From an uncultured Planctomycetaceae bacterium (GTDB taxonomy: Bacteria; Planctomycetota; Planctomycetia; Pirellulales; Pirellulaceae), in assembly GCA_937862885.1 (NCBI GenBank), contig CALMEE010000040.1:53807-117806 (forward strand): 64,000 nt of DNA, in the 5' to 3' direction. Positions 41,712-50,551 of the stretch are shown piece by piece. The notes beneath the pieces are model-generated. The model did not search any database and was not told where the DNA came from. It saw nothing but the letters and a program-made list of their open reading frames with translations. How positions within the stretch are numbered: the first letter of the stretch is position 1; each line of letters starts with the position of its first letter. The position numbers were made by a program, and so were the translations under genes.

Positions 41712-42335
41712 ATGGCTGAGATTTTTAATACGAAAAAGCGGACTGAAACCGGTACCTTGAGAATGCGAAGACTACGTGCCGCTGGCCAAATCCCTGCGGT
41801 CTTGTATGGGCATGGTCAAACAACACAACACTTGATTTTGAATGCCAGCGAAGTTCATGCTGCCCTCCGTCACGGTAAGATGATCGTCAAATTGCAAGGC
41901 GATTTTAATGATGAGGTACTAATCAAGGATCTACAGTGGGATTTATTGGGTTCGAATGTGTTGCATTTGGATCTGGCACGTGTTGACGCAGAAGAACAAA
42001 TCGAACTTAAAGTTCACGTTGAACTTCGCGGTGTCGCGCCAGGTCAAAATGAAGGCGGGTTGGTCACGTTGCATGCGCATGAAGTCGAAATCCGGTGTTC
42101 TCCGCAAAGTTTGCCTGACAAGTTGCAGGTGAAAATCAATGAATTGCACTTGGGACAAACCTTGTTGGCCAAGGATTTGCCGCTGCCGCCAGGTGTGTGG
42201 ATGTTGAGTGATCCGGAGCTGATGATCGTCAGTTGTTTTGAGCCTGGTGGAGAACAGGACGAGGAATCGGCGGAAAGTCCTGCGGAGCCAGAGTTGATTG
42301 GCCGTGCTAAACGGGAAACTGAGGACGAAGGTTAA
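41712..42335 (+). CDS. rplY: 50S ribosomal protein L25 (CTC/TL5 form)
   Basis: 207 residues from the ATG at 41712 (MAEIFNTKKRTETG). The N-terminal L25 fold binds 5S rRNA (LRAAGQIPAVLYGHGQTTQH). The C-terminal TL5 extension is present (ELKVHVELRGVAPGQNEGG and EVEIRCSPQSLPDKLQVKIN), so this is the long general-stress CTC type. It ends in an acidic tail. It opens a translation-related series (L25, Pth, S6, SSB, L9), the usual rplY-pth neighbourhood. Confidence 0.93.
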   Translation: MAEIFNTKKRTETGTLRMRRLRAAGQIPAVLYGHGQTTQHLILNASEVHAALRHGKMIVKLQGDFNDEVLIKDLQWDLLGSNVLHLDLARVDAEEQIELKVHVELRGVAPGQNEGGLVTLHAHEVEIRCSPQSLPDKLQVKINELHLGQTLLAKDLPLPPGVWMLSDPELMIVSCFEPGGEQDEESAESPAEPELIGRAKRETEDEG

Positions 42336-42469
42336 TTCATAGTCCAGGTTCGGATCGCAAACCACTCCAAATAGTGATTGTTTCGCTTGAGCTTTTCCCG
42401 GCCCCAAAAGATCAGCCTGGCTTGAAGACAAATTCATGAAGTTGACTTTCGGGTTGCGGTATCCAAGTT

Positions 42470-43147
42470 ATGAAACTCGTAATTGGTTTGGGCAATCCTG
42501 AGCGTCGGTATTTCGACACTCGACATAACGTTGGTTTCGCGGTAATCGAGAAACTTGCCGCACGACTCGGCATCTCGCGTGGCAAAAGCAGATTCAAAGG
42601 TGAATTTTACGAAGCATTTGTCGACGGTGCTGCAATCGGTTTGTTGTGCCCGTTGACTTACATGAATCTCAGCGGACAGGCGGTGAAGCCGGCCGTTGAT
42701 TTTTTTCGCATACCCCTGGACCAGATCTTGGTTGTATGTGACGACTTGAATTTAGACCTCGGCCGAATTCGAATTCGTGCCCGTGGTTCTGCCGGTGGAC
42801 AAAAAGGGATCGAGAACATCATCCAATTATTGGGAAGCGACGAGTTTCCCAGGCTGAGGATTGGCATTGGCAAGCCCCCAAGTCACATGGATGCTAGAGA
42901 CTTTGTATTGTCAAAATTTTCCAAAACTGAGGCGAGTGAGATTTCAATCGCGTTGGAACGGGCCTGCGATGCAATCTTGTGTTGGCTTTCGCAGGGAATT
43001 GTCAGCGCGATGAACCGGTTCAATTCCGTTGAAGCCGAAAAAAACACGAAGAAACAGGACGACAACCAGAAGTCCAAGCGGTTAGATTGTCGCGACGGTC
43101 CGCAAGGCTCGGATATTGATGCGAAGCCGTCGATTGATGAGGTGTGA
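42470..43147 (+). CDS. pth: Peptidyl-tRNA hydrolase
   Basis: 225 residues. The enzyme frees stalled peptides from tRNA. All landmarks are seen: KLVIGLGNPERRYFDTRHNVGF with catalytic His19, CPLTYMNLSGQAVKP, VVCDDLNLDLGRIRIRARGS with the catalytic-site Asp, and GGQKGIENIIQLLGSDEFPRLRIGIG. The last ~40 residues are a charged tail (KNTKKQDDNQKSKRLDCRDG) not found in most Pth proteins. It lies about 130 bases after rplY. Confidence 0.95.
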   Translation: MKLVIGLGNPERRYFDTRHNVGFAVIEKLAARLGISRGKSRFKGEFYEAFVDGAAIGLLCPLTYMNLSGQAVKPAVDFFRIPLDQILVVCDDLNLDLGRIRIRARGSAGGQKGIENIIQLLGSDEFPRLRIGIGKPPSHMDARDFVLSKFSKTEASEISIALERACDAILCWLSQGIVSAMNRFNSVEAEKNTKKQDDNQKSKRLDCRDGPQGSDIDAKPSIDEV

Positions 43148-43261
43148 GCGTGACCCGTTCAAAGTTAGAAAAAATTCGAATCCGGGCCCGGGAGCGGTCG
43201 CTATTCCCAACGCCAATTGTTAAAATTATTTGAACAATTTACAAATTTAGGAGTCAGTGCT

Positions 43262-43672
43262 TTGGCTGAAAACAATTACGAATGCATGATGATCGTGGAC
43301 GCGAACGTCTACGCCCGCGATCCCGGAGGAGTCGCCAATACGATCACCGGTCTGATCGAGAAGATGGGTGGAACGGTCCTCGCAAGCCGAATGTGGATTG
43401 AGCAAAAACTCAGTTACGCGATTCGAGGTCGGCACAAAGGAGTCTATTGGGTGAGCTATTTTCGCATGGCTCCGGACAAGTTGGGAACCTTCAATCGGCA
43501 ATGCCAGTTGACGGATGAGATCCTGCGTCATTTGACGATCAAAATTGACCCGCGACTCATTGACACGATGGTGGCCGTCGCGAAAGGCGAACGTCCCAGA
43601 AAGTCTGACGCAGAAGAGGAAGCCGGCAGCGATGAAGCAATTGCTGAGACGACCGAACTGGTCGAAAGCTAA
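43262..43672 (+). CDS. rpsF: 30S ribosomal protein S6
   Basis: 136 residues. I place the start at TTG 43262: AGGAG sits eight bases upstream, and the product then begins MAENNYECMMIVDANVYARD, the normal S6 first strand. The frame is open further upstream but without a ribosome-binding site. The domain is complete (TITGLIEKMGGTVLASRMW, KGVYWVSYFRM, LTIKIDP) and followed by an acidic tail. S6 binds 16S rRNA with S18. It heads the rpsF-ssb-rplI group. Confidence 0.93.
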   Translation: MAENNYECMMIVDANVYARDPGGVANTITGLIEKMGGTVLASRMWIEQKLSYAIRGRHKGVYWVSYFRMAPDKLGTFNRQCQLTDEILRHLTIKIDPRLIDTMVAVAKGERPRKSDAEEEAGSDEAIAETTELVES

Positions 43673-43826
43673 CAGAGCCGCAGCACCAGTTGGGTTGTGG
43701 TTGCTCACAACGAAACGGCCATACCTTGGTAACAAATCAGCTGGCTGACAAATCAGATGGATTTCGGGATAAGTTTTCTGGGAATGGAATCTTCAACGAT
43801 TTGCATGATTTTTTAGAGGTGCAACC

Positions 43827-44249
43827 ATGGCAAGTTTTAACCGTGTGATACTGGTTGGGAACATCACCCGCGATATTGAACTGCGGAAGACGCCTCAAGG
43901 AACGCCGGTCGTTGACATTGGCTTGGCGGTAAACGAGAAAGTAAAACGAAATGACGAATGGGTTGAAGAAACCACGTTTGTTGATGTTACGCTTTGGGGG
44001 CGAACTGCTGAAGTGGCGGGCGAGTATCTTGCCAAAGGCTCTTCGGTGTTGATCGAAGGTCGATTGAAGTATGATTCTTGGGATCAAGATGGTCAAAAGA
44101 GACATAAATTGAAAGTAATCGGTGAACGAATGCAGATGTTAGGCGGGCGCGGGGGTGGTGGCCATCGCGTCGATTCTGGTGACCAATTCAGCGAACCCGT
44201 CGCGGTGGAACATGTTTCTCCGCCGACAAATGATAACATTCCTTTCTAA
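43827..44249 (+). CDS. ssb: Single-stranded DNA-binding protein
   Basis: 140 residues. The N-terminal OB fold begins [20 protein letters not shown] and includes [30 protein letters not shown] and a Gly-rich linker (GGRGGGG). The tail ends Asn-Asp-Asn-Ile-Pro-Phe, a form of the acidic DDIPF tip that recruits replication and repair proteins. It lies between rpsF and rplI, the common bacterial position, where rpsR usually also sits but is absent here. Confidence 0.95.
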   Translation: MASFNRVILVGNITRDIELRKTPQGTPVVDIGLAVNEKVKRNDEWVEETTFVDVTLWGRTAEVAGEYLAKGSSVLIEGRLKYDSWDQDGQKRHKLKVIGERMQMLGGRGGGGHRVDSGDQFSEPVAVEHVSPPTNDNIPF

Positions 44250-44401
44250 GTTGAATTGCAGCCGCGATCCTGAGAATCGGAATTCACCCATTAGCATTTA
44301 TCCGGCTGCACATACACACGGATTTGCAATATTGCTGAAACAGTAGCTCAAGACTACTGCTTCCACTTAGATAAACGACGAAACCAAAGGAAGTTGTGAT
44401 A

Positions 44402-44926
44402 ATGAGTCAAACAAAACCGAAAAATGGGGGCAAGATTTCATACAACCAGTTGCCTAAAGGGAAAACCGGTGGTGTTGAATTGCTGTTGATTCAGAGCGTC
44501 GAACATTTAGGGAAAACCGGTGATGTCGTTCAAGTGAAGCGCGGTTATGCAATGAATTACCTGATTCCGAATGGACTCGCCACGGTTGCGACCGAGCACC
44601 ACAAGCGCATGGTCGACAAGCACAAGGCAAAGTTGATTGAAATTGAACGTGCTCAATTGAAACAATTGGAGGAATTGGCCGAGACGATTTCCAAGCTCAG
44701 TGTCACGATCGAAGCCAATGCCAACGAAGAAGGCCATTTGTACGGCAGTGTTGGCGTAGCTGAAATCCTAGCTGGGTTGAAGCAGCAAGACATCCATTTG
44801 ACCAAAGACCACCTAAAAATCGATGGCGTGTTGAAAGAGCTTGGGCTTTACACGCTGAAGGTCAAATTGCATCAAGAAATTGAGTCCAGTCTCAAGGTTT
44901 GGGTAGTTCCAACCGTAAACGACTAA
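44402..44926 (+). CDS. rplI: 50S ribosomal protein L9 with N-terminal extension
   Basis: 174 residues. The ATG at 44402 has AGGAAG eight bases upstream. The L9 N-domain (VELLLIQSVEHLGKTGDVVQ, NYLIPNGLATVA), the long connecting helix and the C-domain (GSVGVAEILAGLKQQDIHL, LGLYTLKVKLHQEI) are all present. Before the usual first strand lie about 24 extra residues (SQTKPKNGGKISYNQLPKG...), unusual for L9 but supported by the ribosome-binding site. L9 is the last gene of the S6-SSB-L9 group. Confidence 0.94.
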   Translation: MSQTKPKNGGKISYNQLPKGKTGGVELLLIQSVEHLGKTGDVVQVKRGYAMNYLIPNGLATVATEHHKRMVDKHKAKLIEIERAQLKQLEELAETISKLSVTIEANANEEGHLYGSVGVAEILAGLKQQDIHLTKDHLKIDGVLKELGLYTLKVKLHQEIESSLKVWVVPTVND

Positions 44927-44928
44927 TC

Positions 44929-44950
44929 AGGCCAATTCCCGGCCTTTCTT
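44929..44950 (+). terminator. Weak Rho-independent terminator after rplI
   Basis: AGGCC (44929-44933) pairs with GGCCT (44941-44945) over a 7-base loop and is followed by TTCTT. The stem is only five base pairs, but its position directly after the L9 stop fits transcription termination. Confidence 0.4.
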
Positions 44951-45070
44951 CGCGACTTCACAGCATGGGATTTCAGGGATCGCTATTAATGCACCGTTTG
45001 CTGCTACACGGCGGGCATTTGAGTTATTTAGTTAGTTAATTAGGGATGAATCTTTCGAGGCAAACGAAAA

Positions 45071-45397
45071 ATGAATGTAGAAATGAACGATTTCAACGAG
45101 ATTTTTGCTGACGGCGTGGGAGAAATCACACTTTCGGGGGGAATGGTGAGGATGGATTTTTTCACCATCGTTGGAAAGGGCGAATCAGAGAATGTTCCGC
45201 GGGTTCGCGTTAAAAACCGAGTAATTTTGCCACCAGACGGCTTTTTACGCAGTTTTACGGCTATGGAGGACCTTGTGAAGAAGCTGGTGGACGCTGGGGT
45301 GATTAAGCGTCGTGATGATATTACCGCTTCTGTGGACGGGAATAGCGCTTCTCGCCCAACAATGCCGTCTCCTCCGCCAAAATCTCCGAACTTTTGA
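45071..45397 (+). CDS. Small hypothetical protein upstream of the type I secretion locus
   Basis: 108 residues, MNVEMNDFNEIFADGVGEIT at the start. The first ~75 residues look like a compact alpha/beta unit (RMDFFTIVGKGE, RVRVKNRVILPPDGFLRSF, LVKKLVDAGVIKRR), and the last ~25 are Pro/Ser-rich. I do not recognise a named family. It lies about 200 bases upstream of the RTX protease gene in the same direction and may belong to that locus as a small accessory or regulatory protein; that is inference from position only. Confidence 0.5.
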   Translation: MNVEMNDFNEIFADGVGEITLSGGMVRMDFFTIVGKGESENVPRVRVKNRVILPPDGFLRSFTAMEDLVKKLVDAGVIKRRDDITASVDGNSASRPTMPSPPPKSPNF

Positions 45398-45598
45398 AAA
45401 TTGTGGGGACGAATTCGGACATTTCACGTTTTAATAGAGAATGTAGGGCAAGTCGCGCGTTACAAGAAAATTCACCGGGAGTCATGATTGCGTCGGACGA
45501 TCTGCTGTTGACGCAAACTGCCGCTACCGTGCATTTACGCTTTGTTCAACCTTCAACTGTTAAGTTCGTAAAAGGCAAAAGAGCTTTAGGTTATTGAA

Positions 45599-48235
45599 AT
45601 GTCGAATAATTTTCCTCCACGTGTTACGGTTCAGAACAGTGACATTGAAATAACAAGGCGATTTTTGGTCGCCAACATTATTTCCGTTGACGATTTTGAT
45701 CCAGACAGCGAAGTTGTCCGGTACTTTTTTCGTGACAACAACGCCACCCAGTCATCTGGCTTTTTTGTATTCAAAGGCGTTCGCATGGCTGCGAATGTTT
45801 GGTTCAAAGTTGAAGCTCACGAGCTAAACCAACTTTTCTACAATGCCGGAATGATTCCAAGTGCTGAAACCATCGGTGTGATGGCCTATGATGGGACGTT
45901 TTGGAGTGAAGCGGCCTTCGGCCTAATACGAACCGTCCCCTTAAATGATCAGCGACCCATCGTTACTCTTCAGAATGTGGTCGTAGTCGCCGATGAGAAG
46001 GTGCGTTTCTCTGACTTTGTTTCGTACAGCGATCCCAACGGAGACCCCGTTCAATTCTATCGCATCGTAGACCGAAGTACGAATGCCAACGGTGGTTATT
46101 TCGAAGTCAACGGCGTGCAACAGGAATCGGGTAAGTTCTTCGATGTTGCTGCGAACAATTTCCATAATGTCTTTTACGTTAGTGCACGCGTTGGACAAGT
46201 TGAGAATATCGGTATTTTCGCAAGCGATGGAAGATATCTCAGCCAGCTCACTGAGGGCATGGCGATCACACGCGGAAATATTCATAATCCCGTCATCCAG
46301 GCGATCGACGGTTCCGTTCATACTGGAAAGACAATTTCGTTAAGCAGCCTATTTAGCTTTTCGGATGGCGACGGAAACACGCTGAAGCGCATCCGTGTTT
46401 TGGATACCGGTGCCGCTCCGCATACCGGCTACTTCACCTTCAACGGAACCAAGATTGACGCGAACGATTTCCGTTGGTTTGAAGCCAGTGACATCCCCAA
46501 CATTCGCTATCACGGCGGGACTCAATCCTCATTGGAAACCTTCCGGCTCCAAGCCTTTGACGGTACGAGGCTCAGCACGATTGCCTCGGGCACGATCACA
46601 ACTATTGCCAAGCCGACGTTGGTATTCGATCCTGTGATGCGTCTGGATGATTTCGAATTCGCACGATTCATTGATTTTGCGCAAGTGACGGGACTTCCTT
46701 CCTTCCGCTATGAAGTCATCGATTTGAACGATGACCCAATCAGCGCGAGCTTGGTACTCAACGGAAACCAAATGCAATCGGGAGTCGTGCATACCATCCA
46801 AGGAAACAACATTGAAAACCTTTATGTGCGCGGTGGTAGCTCGTCTGATGGCGGACGGCTTTTTGATCAGTTCTTATTCCGATCATTTAACGGAGTTTGG
46901 AGCGATTGGAAGCGACTAGATGTCGACACCACTGAGTTGGCTGGCGGATCAGTTCAAAATTTAGGTAAGTGGCTGAAAACCAACTTCACATTCAACTTCC
47001 CCAATCAACTTCCAGCCCATCATGTCGGCGGGTTAGGCGATGCCAACTTCCAGCCAATGAATGCAGCTCAGAGAAATGCCGTACGCGAGATTTATCGACA
47101 TGTTGAGTCGATCACACCGCTGCGGTTTACGGAAGTTTCCGGCTCGGCTACGGCGGATATGAATGTGTTTACAGCAGCCTTGCCAGATGGAGTTTTAGGC
47201 GTTGGTTATCCACCAAGTAATCTGCCAAATGCCGTCGCAGGGGACTTCATTATCACAAACACGTTCCCAGGTGCGGACTCGCCTCTGGCTGGCAATTTGT
47301 TCTACGAAGTTATCATCCACGAAATTGGTCACACATTGGGATTGAAGCATCCAGACGGCGTCGGACCGGCTCCGTTCCTGCCACCAACGCTTGTCGACTC
47401 GCGATATACCGTGATGACTTCCGTCGCGAACCAACCTTCGGGAAGCAGCGGCAATGTTTATAACCGCACGTACCAACTGTTTGACGTTATGGGTCTGCAG
47501 GCGATGTATGGCGCGAACACGAACTACAACCCAGGCGACACACAAATTCGTGGCGATTTTGTTAACGATAGCCGCTTCATGAGTATTTGGGATTCCGGTG
47601 GCTATGACACGATTAACCGCACTCAGGACACGATTGGTGCTGTGATCGATTTGCGACAAGGGCGTTATTCATCAGTTGGTGGCGAACCACTCAATATGGT
47701 CATCAACTATGGCGTCGAGATCGAAGCCGCCCGCGGAGGAAGCGGAAGTGACATCTTGATCGGCAACGAATTGGATAACCGCTTATTTGGTAATGGTGGC
47801 AATGACACCTTACGCGGTCATGGCGGTTTAGATGCCTTGTTTGGCGGAGCCGGCAATGACGTCTACCAATGGGGAGTCGGCGACGATTTCAACATCATTA
47901 ATGAACAGAATTCTGGCGGTATCGATGTAATCGAAGCGATTAGTTATGCCGGTCTGAACCACTTTACCGAAGATATCGTCTTCCGTCGCGACGGGAATGA
48001 CTTGATCATCAACTTCTCGCTCAATTACGGGCCTTCACAAGGTGGATTCCGAATTAAGGACCAAGGAACTGCGGGTTCGCGAATCGAGACATTTAGGATG
48101 GTTGATTTAGCGGGCGAGCAGATGGGTCCGTCTGTAGACCTTACATCGGTTTGGTTGAATGCAACGTCTGTGAATCGGCGTTTTATGGTGACATCCACGG
48201 TCGGAGCGTTTGGCAATATCGCTCTTCCGGTGTAA
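45599..48235 (+). CDS. RTX/M10 (serralysin-type) secreted metalloprotease with four N-terminal tandem domains
   Basis: 878 residues. There is no Sec signal, as expected for a type I secretion substrate. Residues 1-445 are four tandem ~110-residue modules, each running from a strand through a S/F-SDP-D-G-D-like turn, a G-Y/F-F-x-x-N-G turn and ending in A-x-D-G or F-N-G-x-x-S. The catalytic site HEIGHTLGLKHP (about 574-585) has the HExxHxxGxxH zinc pattern, and YTVMTS supplies the Met-turn. Around 713-755 lie RTX calcium-binding nonapeptides (GGSGSDILIG, GNGGNDTLRG, GGAGNDVY). The C-terminal ~120 residues should hold the secretion signal. The exporter and adaptor genes follow at once. Confidence 0.88.
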   Translation: MSNNFPPRVTVQNSDIEITRRFLVANIISVDDFDPDSEVVRYFFRDNNATQSSGFFVFKGVRMAANVWFKVEAHELNQLFYNAGMIPSAETIGVMAYDGTFWSEAAFGLIRTVPLNDQRPIVTLQNVVVVADEKVRFSDFVSYSDPNGDPVQFYRIVDRSTNANGGYFEVNGVQQESGKFFDVAANNFHNVFYVSARVGQVENIGIFASDGRYLSQLTEGMAITRGNIHNPVIQAIDGSVHTGKTISLSSLFSFSDGDGNTLKRIRVLDTGAAPHTGYFTFNGTKIDANDFRWFEASDIPNIRYHGGTQSSLETFRLQAFDGTRLSTIASGTITTIAKPTLVFDPVMRLDDFEFARFIDFAQVTGLPSFRYEVIDLNDDPISASLVLNGNQMQSGVVHTIQGNNIENLYVRGGSSSDGGRLFDQFLFRSFNGVWSDWKRLDVDTTELAGGSVQNLGKWLKTNFTFNFPNQLPAHHVGGLGDANFQPMNAAQRNAVREIYRHVESITPLRFTEVSGSATADMNVFTAALPDGVLGVGYPPSNLPNAVAGDFIITNTFPGADSPLAGNLFYEVIIHEIGHTLGLKHPDGVGPAPFLPPTLVDSRYTVMTSVANQPSGSSGNVYNRTYQLFDVMGLQAMYGANTNYNPGDTQIRGDFVNDSRFMSIWDSGGYDTINRTQDTIGAVIDLRQGRYSSVGGEPLNMVINYGVEIEAARGGSGSDILIGNELDNRLFGNGGNDTLRGHGGLDALFGGAGNDVYQWGVGDDFNIINEQNSGGIDVIEAISYAGLNHFTEDIVFRRDGNDLIINFSLNYGPSQGGFRIKDQGTAGSRIETFRMVDLAGEQMGPSVDLTSVWLNATSVNRRFMVTSTVGAFGNIALPV

Positions 48236-48272
48236 AATTCCTGGAACCGATTTGAACTTTCGACAAATGCAA

Positions 48273-48306
48273 AACCCTCTCGGTTCCTTACCGAGAGGGT
48301 TTTTTC
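48273..48306 (+). terminator. Strong Rho-independent terminator after the RTX protease gene
   Basis: AACCCTCTCGG (48273-48283) and its exact complement CCGAGAGGGTT (48291-48301) flank a 7-base loop and run into a T-tract. It separates the secreted protease gene from the exporter genes, so the substrate can be made in excess of the exporter. Confidence 0.92.
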
Positions 48307-48340
48307 GTTTAATTTTGATTTTACTCTTGGCAATGGACTG

Positions 48341-50551
48341 ATGGTTAGAACAACTGCAGACTCCGCGGAGGCATCGGACTCCACATCCGACCTCCCCTCC
48401 AACCGTCCCGAGCATACTTCGTTGAAGTGCATTTCGTTGGTGGCGCGGCACCATGGCGTTGACCTGAGTGTCGATCGCATGATTCACGATTATTCCTTGG
48501 AACTCGAGGAGCCAAGTACCCGGCGGCTGTTGAGAATTTGTAAAGATGCAGGCTTCAAAGCGCGAGAACTCAAACTGGATTGGAGCAAATTGCGACGAAT
48601 GGGCGAAGCGTACCCAGCGATCGCACGGCTGGCCAATGGAAATTACGTCATCATGGTCGGTCTACGACAAGTTGAAGACGAAGGCGGTGAGGTAGAAGAG
48701 CAAATCGCCCTTTTTGATCCATTGGCGGATCGACATGACTTCTTATTCTTACGAAAAGCGGAATTTGAGGCGGCCTGGAATGGCGATGCGATTCTGCTCA
48801 AGCGAACTTACTCGATACTCGATTCGCAACAGCCCTTCAGCCTGCGCTGGTTCATTCCAGAAATATGGCGACAACGGGTTGCCTTTGTCGATGTGGCGAT
48901 CGCAGCAATTTTCATCTATTTGCTGGCTCTCGTGATCCCATTGTTCTTTCAGATCGTGATTGACAAGGTGCTTGTCAATGCTGCGATGAACACATTAGAA
49001 GTCATCACAATCGGGATTGGCATCGCGTTGCTGTTTGATGCGGTACTCAACTTCTTTCGAAGTTACCTGTTATTGCACGCGACGGCCAAGATCGACGTAC
49101 GCGTGGCGACGCGAACGTTCCAGCACATGTTGCAACTGCCGATGACCTATTTCGAAAAGATGACGGCAGGGGTGTTGACGAAGCACATGCAGCAAACGTC
49201 AAAAATTCGAGAATTTCTTACAGGTCAATTATTTCTTACCCTTTTGGATGCCGGCGCGCTTTTCGTATTCTTGCCGATTCTATTTTTCTACAGCTGGCAA
49301 TTGGGGTTAGTCGTGCTCCTATTTGCCGGGCTGATGGCGCTGACGATCGGTGCCTTGCTGGGACCCTATCGACGTCGACTCGAAGCACTTTATGTGGCTG
49401 AAGGCGAACGCCAAGCCATGCTGGTTGAGACAATTCATGGTGCTCAAACCGTGAAGGCTCTGAGCATGGAACCGGTACAGCGAAAAAAATGGGACCAAAA
49501 GTCTGCCCAAGCAGTTGCGATGCACTATCGCGTGGGCAAAATCTCGATCTACGCGACAACGATTTCCAAGTTCTTAGAGAAGACGATGATTGTCGTTGTG
49601 ATTTGGCTGGGAGCGAGATTGGTCTTCGGTGACCAAATCACCGTAGGTTCGTTGGTCGCATTTCAAATGATTTCGGGGCGAGTCTCCGGCCCGCTGGTGC
49701 AATTGGTGTCGCTAATTCACTCCTATCAAGAGGCTGCGTTGTCAGTGCGCATGCTTGGCTCGGTCATGAATAGTCCGACCGAAGCCGGCATTGGTCAAGG
49801 ACTGCGTCCAGAAATTCGCGGAAGTGTCGAGTTTGAAGGGGTAACGTTTCACTATCACCCGACTCTACCACCGGCATTGGATAACTTCTCATTGAAGATT
49901 CCCGGTGGGAAGGTGATTGGATTGGTGGGGCGAAGTGGTTCCGGAAAAACTACGTTTACCCGTCTAATTCAAGGCATGTATCAAGTGCAAGCCGGGCTGA
50001 TTCGTATCGACGGGCTTGATATGCGTGAGCTGGATATTGCTCATTTGCGGCAGAATATTGGTATCGTGTTGCAAGAGAACTTTTTGTTCCGCGGTACAAT
50101 TCGAGAAAATATTGCGATGGCAAAACCCAATGTCCGCTTTCAAGAGATCGTGTACGTCGCCAAGTTGGCGGGTGCGGATGAGTTTATTGAACGAATGCCA
50201 AAATCGTACGATACGATGCTGGAAGAAAACGGCGCCAACCTTTCCGGCGGCCAGAAACAACGCTTGGCAATCGCTCGTGCCCTATTGACCGACCCGCGGA
50301 TCTTGGTGTTCGACGAAGCCACGAGCGCCCTCGATCCGGAGAGTGAAGCCATCATTCAAACAAACTTACGCAGAATTGCGCAGGGAAGAACGGTGATTAT
50401 TGTTTCCCATCGCCTTTCAACATTGACGACGTGCGATGGAATTGTCGTACTGGAGCGTGGAAAAATCGATCGCTTTGGCTCCCACAGGGATTTACTTGAA
50501 CATTCAAAGGTATATAGAGACCTATGGTATCAACAAATGGGTCGCGAGTAG
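48341..50551 (+). CDS. Type I secretion ABC exporter (HlyB/PrtD-like) with inactive C39-like domain
   Basis: 736 residues. The N-terminal ~150 resemble a C39 peptidase domain, but at the catalytic position the usual Asp-Cys-Gly is His-Thr-Ser (HTSLKCISLVARHHG). This makes it a non-cleaving C39-like domain of the sort that docks RTX substrates. Six membrane segments span about 165-460. The ATPase has Walker A GRSGSGKTT, the signature LSGGQKQRLAIARA, Walker B ILVFDEAT and the H-loop SHRLS. With the HlyD protein and an outer-membrane TolC it would export the protease encoded just upstream, from cytoplasm to medium. It overlaps the HlyD start by 28 bases. Confidence 0.92.
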   Translation: MVRTTADSAEASDSTSDLPSNRPEHTSLKCISLVARHHGVDLSVDRMIHDYSLELEEPSTRRLLRICKDAGFKARELKLDWSKLRRMGEAYPAIARLANGNYVIMVGLRQVEDEGGEVEEQIALFDPLADRHDFLFLRKAEFEAAWNGDAILLKRTYSILDSQQPFSLRWFIPEIWRQRVAFVDVAIAAIFIYLLALVIPLFFQIVIDKVLVNAAMNTLEVITIGIGIALLFDAVLNFFRSYLLLHATAKIDVRVATRTFQHMLQLPMTYFEKMTAGVLTKHMQQTSKIREFLTGQLFLTLLDAGALFVFLPILFFYSWQLGLVVLLFAGLMALTIGALLGPYRRRLEALYVAEGERQAMLVETIHGAQTVKALSMEPVQRKKWDQKSAQAVAMHYRVGKISIYATTISKFLEKTMIVVVIWLGARLVFGDQITVGSLVAFQMISGRVSGPLVQLVSLIHSYQEAALSVRMLGSVMNSPTEAGIGQGLRPEIRGSVEFEGVTFHYHPTLPPALDNFSLKIPGGKVIGLVGRSGSGKTTFTRLIQGMYQVQAGLIRIDGLDMRELDIAHLRQNIGIVLQENFLFRGTIRENIAMAKPNVRFQEIVYVAKLAGADEFIERMPKSYDTMLEENGANLSGGQKQRLAIARALLTDPRILVFDEATSALDPESEAIIQTNLRRIAQGRTVIIVSHRLSTLTTCDGIVVLERGKIDRFGSHRDLLEHSKVYRDLWYQQMGRE

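Noticed and set aside
45394..45597. A 67-codon frame between the small hypothetical gene and the RTX gene
   Set aside because: It would start with TTG inside the previous gene's stop and has no ribosome-binding site or protein-like pattern; treated as chance.
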